Source: Fallopia convolvulus
Lineage: Eukaryota > Streptophyta > Magnoliopsida > Caryophyllales > Polygonaceae
Length of the DNA stretch: 64,000 nucleotides
Direction of reading: 5' to 3'
NCBI GenBank assembly: GCA_964016875.1
Contig: OZ024722.1
Coordinates: 13,832,576 to 13,896,575, forward strand
This document shows positions 53,401 through 63,690 of this stretch, in pieces. The position numbers were made by a program, and so were the translations under genes. The notes under the pieces were generated by a model. The model saw only the letters and a list, made by a program, of their open reading frames with translations, did no database searches and was not told the DNA's origin. Positions within the stretch are counted from its first letter, which is position 1, and each line of letters starts with the position of its first letter.

Positions 53401-56400
53401 GAAAATTACTCAAATAGTTAACTATCTTGCCTTACGCAGAACATAAAATTTTTACTTAGTGGTCTAGGATACTAATTGGCTACACCTATGTTGTTGAACT
53501 ATGGGTGCATTAAGTTGCTAAAATCCTTAGTTGCAGCAACAATCATATTCCTTGCAAGAAAATCAATTGTTATATTTTTACTTTATTATGTGATAATCAT
53601 AAGGGAGCTAAGGGGGACCAAAAAAGGTGAAAATATTTTTTAATATTTATTGAATCAAATTCTCATGGTGTAACTGGAAGTAGCTAGAATTATTATATCA
53701 ATACGGTTTGTTTTAGAAGGCAGATTTGTAGGCTTTTCGGGCTCCAAATTATGTTTATCACTTTTTTCTTGTATTTCTTACATATCTTGTATAAGGGGAT
53801 GACAAGTATTGATGTTCTTGTGAGTTTGCTGGATCTTACTCCACAAGGTTGTATGAAAAGGCAATGAAAATAGCGATTTTTAGTTTAGGTGTATAAAAAA
53901 TATAGGAAGATGGGTTTGATCTTGGATTTTTGTTGCTTGATATCCACTTTCTTGTAGTTGAGGCCATATAGCTCTCATTGTTTGTATTAAATCAACACTT
54001 TCTTTGCCTCTCGCATTTTTCACCTATTTGACTTTTCATTTATTCTGGAACTACAAGTGATGTTTCTTGATCCATTTATTTGTAGAGGATGAGAGTGGTG
54101 TTTGGTTTTGGCTGGAGAAAAACAACCTTCATGAATGTTCTTTTCGCTCACAGTACTTTATGTTAAGTGGTTAATGATGCTATATCTAAATGTAGAATGG
54201 AATATTTGAAATGAGTGTGAGCTACTAAACTAATCTATCACACACAGAGTAATGATGGTGAAATTGAATTTGTCCTTCCAAAGATTATGCTTAAAAGTGT
54301 TGTACTATCTAATTGACTTTGATTAGTGAGGAGAACTAGAGGGAAAGCAATTCTTGATGAATATTGTGCTATCTAATTGACTTTGATTAGACACGGTGGT
54401 GTGGTACTGGTGCTTGAGTATGCTGTGGAGATTTAGTTTTTTCCGTGATGATGAATCTGTGGTGGGGAAATTATCATAGACACTTTGTAACAACAACTTG
54501 TGTGTTTAAATCTTGAAGAGGTTATTAGATTGTTCATTCTGTTTTGTCTTCCTATGAATTGACCTATATTGCCCCAACATGTGAGAATAGACCCTAGAAT
54601 TAATTCAAGAAAGATAATTTGATGTCTTTATCAAAGTTTTTATCCCTGAGATTGTCTTGGTTTTGTACTTTGCACATCCAGTTGTCGTGATGTCTTCTTG
54701 AATAGAACCCTGCGCTTTTTTAATGAGATTTTTTGCTAGAGATGATTTACTTCTGCACATCACATTTTTTATTATGTTAGAGATTAGTTACTTTTCTTAT
54801 TAAGCTTTTTTTCTTCTCTCTTCTTTCTTGTATCTAAAAGATCTGATGTCTTCTTTTTGTTTAATCTCTTCTCTTCTTTCTTTTGCTTCTCTCTTGATGA
54901 GATTATTATCATGTACAGAGCCTGCAACGCCAAGTGGAGGTAGGTATGTACCCAATAGGTACTATAATTTATAGTGAAACATATATGTATATAGCTACTC
55001 ATCCTCATCTTTGGGAACAATGGAGGAATGGTCACCTCTTGAGGGAACTTGAGGGTGCGGTATATAATAGAAGCCAAATGGTCCATCTATGCTTCAACTG
55101 TTGGAGGATTAATGCTGCAGAATTTGCTAAGTTTATATCTGGAAATTGGCTCCAATGCTCCTTTTTGTTTCTCTTCGATGGCATGTGAAAATAATGAACA
55201 TACATTTCTATGTATTTCGGTATTTCCTATCTTTGTACTGTACCATAAGTCTAAGGCCATTGATGTTTTTCAATCTACTTTGAGTTGTCATTCTCCACTT
55301 CTTTCTTCATTTTTGTAAACCATTCTTCGTGGAATTTTGCAAATTATTGGCATTGAATATGCTATTTGGGACAACCAATTGCATATTAGATGTGATCATA
55401 GGAGTTCAACAATGAGTTTTCATTTTGGTTGTGTCCTACCCAAATTCCTACTCAATATATTACCTTTTCAGGCAATGTTTAATCCCCCCCTTTTTATGGA
55501 TATGTATCTTTTCTATCAACCTTTGTACATGTGATAATTGAATGAATGGGCATAATGTTGTTGTTAATTAATAGAATTAAAGCTACAAAGGTTTCTTTCG
55601 AAGTGTAGTGCATATCAATTATGGAGCAAACTACAATTTGTAATGTCGATGTGGATCTAATTAAGGCTTATCATAGCATGTAAAGTTGTTATATATGAGT
55701 TTGGAGAGGGGTTGATGTCTTTCCTTTTGGGGTGAAAAAGAAGATTTGCTTCATCATACATATAGTTGGAATATTTTCATAGTTTTGGAAGTGCTTTGTT
55801 TTAACCCCATTTGTACAATATAAGATTATTGTCCTATTTTATTACACTATACCCACTTTACACATTTTTCATATAGTTGTATTTTTTTAGAAAAATATTA
55901 ATATATTTTCAATTACTGACACTTTATATGATATACTGACTATCTTAAGGTATGAAAAATATAAATATGTTTAAAATTTTAGTTTAACATAAGTATATAA
56001 ATAAAATTATTCAGCCTTAACCCATGCCTTAGGCACGGGCATAGACACTAGTTATAAGTAAAGCAAAAGAAGTGTTTCATTTTGTTTGCTTCCAAGTAAA
56101 ATGTACTTCTTACATTACACCATTGCACAGATCAAATGGTTGATAATGCTCTCTCAAATTCCTGAAGTTACAGAAGTCCCCCACTTTAGTCCTGATGTGT
56201 TAAGTATTCTACAAGGGCTAATTGATGGATTTGGTATTGCCGATGCTATGGAAGTTAACAAAATTGAGAGAGTGACCAACCATGATGTGAAGGCCGTATA
56301 GTACTTCCTGAAGCAGAAGTTCCAGTCTCATCCTGAGATCTCTAAGGTTGCTTCACCTACCAGGCACTTGAAGAATGTATATTTTTCTCTAATGACTATG

Positions 56401-56841
56401 ATGAATCATTCTTCTCAACAATATTATCATTTGTGTGTCAGTTTCTTGAGTTTTTTCATTTTGCTTGCACATCAGAAGATATCAACAATCTAGCTCATGC
56501 ACTGATGCTCAAAGAAGCATTACATAATTCCCAGTAATGAATGAAGTGATAGGGGCACTCTGTAACATGGCTAAGAAGTATGCCCACATCCCTATGCTTT
56601 CCCGGACACATGGCCAGGTAAACTCACCTCTTTTCACCCTTTTAATATGTTCTTACTATTCCCTCATCTCTATTTAATACTCAGTGAGAAAAAAAATCTC
56701 CTTAATCTGTGAGGCTGGATGAAATTTGTGAGGTTACTTCTTCAGTTTGCATATCGAGCATAAAAGACAAACTTATGCTCTTTAGGTTGTATGCTAATGT
56801 TTCCCTTGGTTATCTTGTAGCCAGCTTCACCAACCACATTG
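50488..56841 (+). pseudogene. Adenylosuccinate lyase pseudogene with retained introns, first intron holding a Helitron
   Basis: Adenylosuccinate lyase acts in purine synthesis. Exon 1 (50488-50630) reads FELSSLTALSPLDGRYWSKV, KDLAPSMSEYG, then a one-base loss shifts the frame before the donor GTAAAT. Exon 2 (56131-56346) reads MLSQIPEVTEVPHFSPDV, LQGLIDGFGIADAMEVNKIE, RVTNHDVKAV with TAG at 56299-56301 replacing the expected Glu codon, then FLKQKFQSHPEISK. Exon 3 (56442-56617) has FHFACTSEDINNLAHALMLK, an indel, and AKKYAHIPMLSRTHGQ. Exon 4 begins at 56821 with PASPTTL and is cut off at 56841. Introns are kept, so it is a DNA-level copy rather than a processed one. Not functional. Confidence 0.88.
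50727..56051 (+). mobile_element. Large non-autonomous Helitron (5.3 kb) in the lyase pseudogene intron
   Basis: The 5' end TCATACTAACTAATTAAAGC (50727) follows A, with CCACGTGTC shortly after (50775), a word frequent near Helitron 5' ends. The 3' end has hairpin CCCATGCCTTAGGCACGGG (56021-56039) and CTAG at 56048-56051, followed by T. What remains outside is a normal-length intron. Short ORFs inside (50895-51188, 54934-55188, 55337-55534) have no recognisable homology; no Rep or helicase was seen. Some of them may be captured gene pieces. Confidence 0.72.
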
Positions 56842-57485
56842 GTAACTGTTGTTGGCTCAAAATATTGGTGAACTTAAGTGATATAATACAATAAAGTTTA
56901 AATATTTTTTGATCAACTATTTGGGAGAGAAAAGAAGTAACTTCTCATTCGGATGGAACGTGGGATGTGGAGGGATGCCGTTGCGGTATAATTTTGTTTT
57001 AGATTTGTTTGCATTATCTAACTAACCACTAAGATATTAAGATCCACGTAAATTTTTTTTTACCGACTTTTCTTATTTATCATTTGAAAATAACGTGTAT
57101 ATGATGGAAACTCTTATTTTTTAATTGTATTCCTACAATTCACCCAACTCTTCCCATCATCAATCCACACTAATCCCCATTATTCTACCTTCTAACTTCC
57201 ATAAACGGTTCTTCAGTTTTTTAATTGTATTCCTACAATTCATCCAACTCTTCCCATCATTGATCCCCACTAATCTATTATTCCACCATGAATTCTAGCC
57301 TCTCTTTGGTCCTCTTATTTAAGGTTATTAATTATAATTGTACCAATATATTACCACTTTGTTTGAGTTTCTATACGTTCCATCAGGTAACTATCATATC
57401 TCTTATACCTGTTCTATTTTTCTTCTTTACAGGTTTTATAAATTTTCTTATTCACGATCTTTATTTTAAATCAGGTTGTATTATT
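56842..57485. other. AT-rich DNA with a 103-bp-spaced direct repeat
   Basis: TTTTTTAATTGTATTCCTACAATTCA... occurs near 57117 and near 57220, each followed by CCAACTCTTCCCATCAT. No gene is supported before the RPA-like fragment. Confidence 0.55.
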
Positions 57486-57740
57486 ATGGATTCCAATTAC
57501 GACGACATCGTTGATATTGATAGAAGCAAGGAAACATGGAGCATTAAATGTCGAATTCTTCGTTATTATGATAAATGGTTCAACAATCCTACGAAATATG
57601 GTGACAAAAATCTTGTCTTAGTGGATGAAAAGGTAATATATTTTTTTATATTTCTTAATTCAGTATAAGTTATTTTCCTAACATTGTTTCATCATAATTG
57701 TTTATAGAATTGCATAATTGAAGTCATTGTACCCAGCTGA
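57486..57740 (+). pseudogene. Replication protein A 70-kDa-like N-terminal fragment
   Basis: From the ATG at 57486 the product reads MDSNYDDIVDIDRSKETWSI, KCRILRYYDKWFNNPTKYG, NLVLVDEK. A GT-AG intron (57633-57707) follows, then NCIIEVIVPS. This resembles the first OB-fold of plant RPA1-like (DUF223-type) proteins, in which a SKETWxIKVRxxRxW start and LVLVDEKG...I are typical. The stop codon is the first TGA of the LTR that begins at 57738, so the gene was cut by that insertion. RPA-like genes also occur in plant Helitrons, so the origin could be host or transposon. Confidence 0.6.
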
Positions 57741-58589
57741 TGAAACCCGAAATGACGCGTTCGCTAAAAGACAAGACACGAGATTATTATATTCGATTGT
57801 ACGAAACCTTGCTTCTTTATTTATGATTTTCTTTACAACGAGGTTGTGGTAACACGAGGTTACAAACGCTTGGAAGTTTACACCCTAGATCTCCTACGAT
57901 TATCCGAGATCTCGACCTAACAATGTTCGAGATCTCCTAATTGCTAGACAATTCTAAGTATTGCTTGCTTGACCTTTTGAGCGAGGTTGATCTAGCGGGA
58001 CGGTGTTGACGACTTGCGAGATCGGGCATCGAAGTCTTTGATGTGAATGAGAGCGAGGTGTAGGCGGCGTGTGAGATGGTGTAGCGAGATCTTTGGTGCG
58101 AATAGGAACTTTGCGAGACTTGAAGTCTTTTTGTGGACTTCACTTGTCTATAGCGAGGCCTTTTGACGATTTTTCGATCACGTCGATCTTCAACGAGCAA
58201 GATGGTTCTTGAGTTAAAGATGTTTTTCGACCCCTTTTCCATACGAGATTCTCCTCTATTTATAGAGGATTGGGGAGTCGAGTTTTGGTCATTGTCCGAT
58301 GTGGGACGCCCGAGATCAAGGGCTCTGATTGGCCTAGAGGGAGGTAGTCGGTGATTGGCCCGGAGAGCGGCGCTCGCTGAGTGGTCATGGTGGGCGGGCG
58401 CTAGTAGAGTCGGTTACGGGGTCGAGACCTCGCTCCGAGGTCTCGGAGGACCTCGTGGGGTAGGAACTTTGTTAAAATAAAAGGTGGGTATGGTTGTGGG
58501 CCCCAGGATCATCCTCGGGGGTCCCTTTGATTCGGTTTGACCCTCATACTCCGGGCCCACCTATCGCTTTGCTATTTTGAGCATCATCA
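57738..58589 (-). repeat. 3' LTR of a Tat-lineage Ty3/gypsy element (852 bp)
   Basis: The plus strand starts TGATGAAACCCG and ends GAGCATCATCA, giving TGATGA...TCATCA terminal matches. It directly interrupts the RPA-like fragment. On the minus strand a weak polypurine segment (CCATGGGGTTG) precedes it. The partner LTR is beyond the right edge. Confidence 0.65.
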
Positions 58590-59753
58590 CAACCCCATGG
58601 CCTGGGGACCTCGCCCCGAGGGCCGCAGGGCATAAGTTCTCAAAGATCGCGGGGTGCGAGGCTTTGAGAGGTGGGTAGGCATTTTGCGAGGCTTCAAGGG
58701 TTTTCGAGGTTCATGGGGGGCATCTTGCGGAGCCCTCCTTTTGCGAGGTTCTACACTTAGCTTTTCTTTGGTTGGCGAGGGTAAAGCTTATCTGGGCTTG
58801 CTCTTCGTATTTTGCTTAATGGGCCGCTCAGGCCCAATAAGCCTACCTGGACAGGGGAGGCCCAAGCCTGCTCTTTATAAGTGCGCACTTCACACGCCTC
58901 CCCATTTATCTCTTCTTCCGATATTTTCGCCTTCTCCCTTTCTGTCTCTTCGGCTTCCTGCGAGCGGTTTCTCCAGACGGTTTCCGGCGAGCCTCAGCCA
59001 CCTTCCGGTTGCACCACCGCTTCCTCCTTGTCGATTTTGAACAAGTAAGTCTTCGACTTTTCTTCTTCCGTCTTTTGTTCGCTTTCGATTTTTCCCTGCT
59101 TGCTTTTTGTTTTGTGGTTTTGGGGAGGCGATAGTGGGTCGCCTGGTGTTTCGCGCCGGCGTCTCGGTGGCGAAACGGCGGTGGTGAGGTCGGCGTGAGC
59201 TTCCGCATGCTTTTCCTCGCCGTTTTTTTTTCTTTTTGCCCTTTTCTCTTTCTTTTCTTTTTGTTCGGCCTTGCGCCCTAGCGGGCAGTGATTGCCTCTT
59301 GGTGTTTTGCACCGGTGCCATGGTGGCGGGATGGTGGGGTCAGGGTGGCGAACGCCATGCACTTGAACCTCTCGCCCTCCAACCGACGGCCGTCTCTTTT
59401 TCTTTTTCGGCGGTTTTGAATTTTGAAGTTCTTGGAAACCCAAACGCCCTGACGGTTGATTGATGGGACGTTAGAGTCTCCACCGCCGCTTTCCACCGCT
59501 GGCTTCCATTTCACCTTCTCTTCCCTCTTTCTGGCGCTTCGATTTCTCCCTTTTTGGCGCTTCGTCTTCTCCCTCGCCGTCCTATCTTGTCAGAGTAGCC
59601 CCTAGGGCGCCACGTGGCTCCTCGCCTCTTATGGCCCAGAATTTCTATTTCTTACGAGGTTATGATCTCGTTCTTTTTCTTTCGAGGTTATGACCTCGCA
59701 TTGTTTTTCCTTGGTTATAGTGCCCGACGTCTCAACGCTTCTTTCATTTCCAG
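58590..59753 (+). promoter_or_regulatory. Promoter, 5' UTR exon and leader intron of the antisense ORF
   Basis: A TATA-like TTTATAAG lies at 58874-58881, so transcription would start near 58905. A pyrimidine-rich leader exon runs to 59044, where GAACAA|GTAAGT is a strong donor; TTCATTTCCAG ending at 59753 is a matching acceptor. The intron (59045-59753) is GC- and T-rich with no coding features. ORFs seen on either strand here are composition artefacts. Confidence 0.55.
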
Positions 59754-59789
59754 GTGCTAGCCTTCCGCGGCCTGGACATCGTTCTTTTC

Positions 59790-62448
59790 ATGCCTAGGAG
59801 AGCCTCTGCGAGCCCTCCGCCCGGCTTCGCTTTCAGAGTCCAAGAGCGTTTTTACGAGGAAGTTTCGGAGTCCGCGGGAAGCGTGGAACTCAACGACTCT
59901 CAGAACCCGAGGTCCCCTTCGCTGGTTTTCAGCGAGCCTTCCTCAAGCGACTCCGAGGTTTCTATCAATTCACGCTTCTCCCATCTTCGAACGTCGTCGA
60001 GCATTGAAATGGCTTCGTCTTCCACCCTAGACGAGGTTGTTACTGAGGTTGAGGTGCGGCCGGACGTGGGAACGACCTCGGCGCCGCCTCCCTACGTGCC
60101 TCCGAGCTTTCCTGCGGCGTATATTACTAAGCCCGTGTCCCACGTTCCGTCTGTGCTCGAAGAGCGGATTCTCATGACCCCGGGCACCCCTGAGGAGTAT
60201 CTGTCCGAGGGAATGGCCACCGAACTCAAGCGCGATGATCTCGTGAAGATTGCCAAAGACTTCGCCTGGCCCGAGGGGATTGAGCTGGCACTTCCCGAAG
60301 AGGGGGGCCGGCCCTTGGCGTCCTACGAGAGGTGTGCGGTCGTGCACCTCTTCAGCCTTCAAGCGGGCTTCAGGTTACCCCTGGCCCCGCACATTGTGGA
60401 TTATCTGTGGGCCATGAAGATCTGCCCCGCGCAGTTGTTTCCGAATGCTTGGCGGTTGCTGTGTGCCTACACGATTCGCAGTCGCGAACTTGGGGACGGA
60501 CCGAGACTCGATTTCCTGTCGGCTTTATTCCTAGCGAGGAGAGACACTCGGTCCCCAAGCCTCATCAATCTTAGCACGCCTCTTATCAAGATCACCACGG
60601 CCCCTTCGAACGTCGGGTCGTAGAAACCGAATTGGTTCTTGGTTCGCGACTCCACCGGGAGATATCTCAATTTTCCAGTGGCGCCGGGCAAATTCGTTCG
60701 GTGCGTAACCCCGCTGACGGTTGATGAGCTTAAGGCTCTTAGGGCCCGATACTCCACAGCGAGTCAGGCACCGCACCAGGTGTATCTTTCTCAGGACCAG
60801 CTTGAGCGGGCTGGTCTGAGTCTCAGCCTCCCTCCTAGCGAGGGCAAAGAGGGTATTCAATCTCTTTCCTGATTTTTCTTTTTGTTGTTGAGGAGCGAGG
60901 TTATAAACCTCGCCGGCCTATTTTGTCTCATTACTGTCTTTGAGCTGCGAGGGTTTGAACCTTGCTAACTTGTTTTTTGCTTTTCTTATCTAACTTTCAT
61001 ACCCCTTCTCTGTTTTGACAGTGGACCTACTTGGCGCTCTTACCTCGAAGTCGCAGGGCAAAAGGCCTGTGACTTCTTCTTCTGCGGCCCCCGTTCCCAG
61101 AGGTTATAAGGGGGTCGCTATTAATGAACCGACATCGCAAGCGAGGCCTCCCGCCCCGCAAAGTAAGACGACAGCCCCGACGTCGAAGGCGCTAGAGGTG
61201 AAGACGAGCGGTGGGGTGGCGTCCAAGGGGGACGCTGCGAGGACGTCCTCCCAAATCCCCCGAGGATCCGGGGATAAGGCCGGGTCCAAAAGGAAGGAAG
61301 AGGGGTCTCCCCGGGGGGAGAAAAGGAAGAAACGAAAAGGGGATGTGCAGGGGGAAACCCCGGGGGGCGAGAAAATCGAGCGCCTTGGCGCTCTGAGCCG
61401 AGTCATCTCGGCCTCCGGGCCTCCTGCCGAAAAGTTCCATTGCCCCGGACCCTCTCGGGGCATGCCTGATGAATGGGACAGGACAGCCTGGAAGGAGGAG
61501 GTTGCGTGGAGCAACAATCTTTCGGAGGCCACCATCAACGACGAAATCCTCCGTTATTCGGCGATGGTACGTCTTATTCTTACGAGGTCGCTTTTTGTTG
61601 GTTTTACTGTTATTGCTCGTCTTAACGTATTCTTCGCTTGTTTCAGAACACCTTCTTCGCGAACTACAACTGTGGTCGCGTCAACCTCCTCCATAGGAAA
61701 ATGGATAGGCTGGAGGTGAGGCTTAAAGAGCGCGACACCGAGATCGAGAAGAGGGGAAAAGATCTCGCGGAGGCCGAAAGGCGTGTTCGCGCCGCGGAGG
61801 TCGCAGCAGCGGACGAGGCCAAGGCCGCCTCGAGGGGTCAGGGAGGAGCTGAGGAAGGCGAAGGAGGAGAACAAGGATTTGAAGGACGAGAACGGGGATT
61901 TCAAGGATGAGGTCGCGAAGCTCAAAGGCCAGCTATCCGAGGAGCACCAATTTTTCAGAGAGAAGGAGGCAGAGCTTCGGAAAGCTGAGGAGGAGATTAC
62001 CAGGCTCCAACGGCGTGTTGTTGAGCTTAGCAAGGAGCTGGACGCCGAGGGGCCCAGGTATGTGAAGTCCGAGGCCTTTCAGGCTGAGATGGTGGAGAGT
62101 GTGAGGAAGATGTTCCACCAGTCCGTCCGGATGGGGGTTAAACAGGCGGTCGCGAAGTACGGGCACATTGACCCCCGCATTAAGTTCTTCATTCCCAACT
62201 ACGAGGAGACTATTGGGGAACTTGACGGGGAAGAGCCCGAGGGAGAATGTGAATTCTTCCTCAATGAGGACGGCACTGTTGCCAGCGAGGCGCCCACCTC
62301 GGCAGCCATCGCTCGGGAGGATGCGCCAAGCTCCCAACCTTCTGCCATCTCCGCCTCTGCCCTCGAGATTCCCCAAGACCCTACTGCTCAAGCCTCTGAA
62401 GATCCTGCGAAGACCTCCGACCCTACCGCCGAAGCCTCGAAGATCTAA
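59790..62448 (+). pseudogene. Antisense extra ORF of the Tat element (putative gypsy-type transposon domain plus coiled coil)
   Basis: From the ATG at 59790 (MPRRASASPPPGFAFRV) a Ser-rich part leads to a domain with WPEGIELALPEEGGRPLAS, YERCAVVHLFSLQAGFRLPL and ICPAQLFPNAWRLLCAYTIR. This is typical of the plant 'putative gypsy type transposon' (Transposase_28) family. An in-frame TAG at 60621-60623 precedes KPNWFLVRDSTGRYLNF. An intron (60853-61020) and a second one (61567-61646) splice in frame. Between them is a Lys/Arg-rich part (KRKKRKGD). The last exon is a long Glu/Lys coiled coil (KMDRLEVRLKERDTEIEKR, LRKAKEENKDLKDENGDF) with a one-base frame change near 61835, then an acidic Ser/Pro tail. 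Function unknown. One stop and one frameshift make this copy defective. Confidence 0.75.
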
Positions 62449-62756
62449 AGTATGTCGTCTTTTTTTTTTGTTTTGCTGATGGCCCTGCGGGGCTTGTAAT
62501 TAAACATCTGGGCACACGTGCCCCAACTTTTTATGTTATTTTCCTTACCTCATGATTGCTTGTCCGCTCTAGCTTACTCGTATATGCTTGCGCATACTTA
62601 CCCAACCCCATGGTCCGAGTGTCACAACTATTGTGGTACTCGGACCACATCGGGTGCTTCTAATTCTGCATCGAGATTTCGAGCTTTGCTCGGATCTTTA
62701 CAAAAATTCGCCGAGGTCCCGAGCCTTTTTCGGACTTCGCATATTTTGTTCGAGTT
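62449..62756. other. 3' region of the antisense ORF
   Basis: A T-rich run (62460-62475) and mixed sequence that leads into the tandem repeats. It probably holds the 3' UTR of the antisense transcript. No gene is supported. Confidence 0.45.
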
Positions 62757-63606
62757 TCTCCAACACCAAGTGGGAAGCGAGGTTTGGACTGATCGAGATT
62801 TTCCAACACCAAGCGGGAAGCGAGGGATGGACTTAACGAAAATCTCTCACCCCAAGCGGGAAGCGAGGGATGGACTTAACGAGATTCTCCAACCCCAAGC
62901 GGGAAGCGAGGGGTGGACTTAACGAGATTCTCCAACACCACGCGGGAAGCGAGGTTTAACGAGATTCTCCAACACCACGCGGGAAGCGAGGTTTGGACTT
63001 AACGAGATTCTCCAACACCAAGCGGGAAGCGAGGTTTGGACTTAACGAGATTCTCCAACACCACGCGGGAAGCGAGGGATGGACTTAACGAGATTCTCCA
63101 ACCCCAAGCGGGAAGCGAGGGGTTGACTTAATGAGATTCTCCAACCCCAAGCGGGAAGCGAGGGGTGGACTTAACGAGATTCTCCAACACCAAGCGGGAA
63201 GCGAGGGATGGACTTAACGAGATTCTCCAACCCCAAGCGGGAAGCGAGGTTTGGACTTAACGAGATTCTCCAACACCAAGCGGGAAGCGAGGTTTGGACT
63301 TAACGAGATTCTCCAACACCACGCGGGAAGCGGGGTTTGGACTTAACGAGATTCTCCAACACCAAGCGGGAAGCGAGGTTTGGACTTAACGAGATTCTCC
63401 AACACCAAGCGGGAAGCGAGGTTTGGACTTAACGAGATTCTCCAACACCACGCGGGAAGCGGGGTTTGGACTTAACGAGATTCTCCAACACCAAGCGGGA
63501 AGCGAGGGGTGGACTTAACGAGATTCTCCAACACCACGCGGGAAGCGGGGTTTGGACTTAATCGAGATTCTCCAACACCAAGCGGGAAGCGAGGTTTGGA
63601 CTTAAA
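62757..63606. repeat. Minisatellite, 43-bp unit, about 20 copies
   Basis: The unit reads GCGGGAAGCGAGGTTTGGAC followed by TTAACGAGATTCTCCAACAC and CAA or CAC. I count about 20 units; one is short (near 62948-62985) and the first two are the most divergent. Variants (GAGG or GGGG; TTTGG, GATGG or GGTGG; CAA or CAC) recur in order, with a three-unit block duplicated around 63240-63490. It lies between pol and the antisense ORF, where Tat elements often hold tandem repeats. Confidence 0.92.
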
Positions 63607-63690
63607 ACCCGAAGTTTCTATTTTTGAGAGAGATTTTGAAAGTCCAACCACCTTTTATTCACAAAAAAGAGGTAACGGAGTTCAGAGAGT

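Noticed and set aside
50488..56841. A functional adenylosuccinate lyase gene with a large first intron
   Set aside because: There is a frameshift in exon 1, an in-frame TAG in exon 2, an indel in exon 3 and loss of all later exons.
58654..59514. Numerous ORFs on both strands around 58.6-59.5 kb
   Set aside because: The region has donor and acceptor sites of a leader intron and shows Ser/Lys/Arg-rich composition artefacts only.
60027..62391. Minus-strand ORFs opposite the antisense-ORF exons
   Set aside because: They are shadows of the plus-strand frame, which carries the recognisable domain and the coiled coil.
62757..63606. CRISPR-like appearance of regular repeats
   Set aside because: The repeats are contiguous 43-bp units without unique spacers in a plant retrotransposon; it is a minisatellite.
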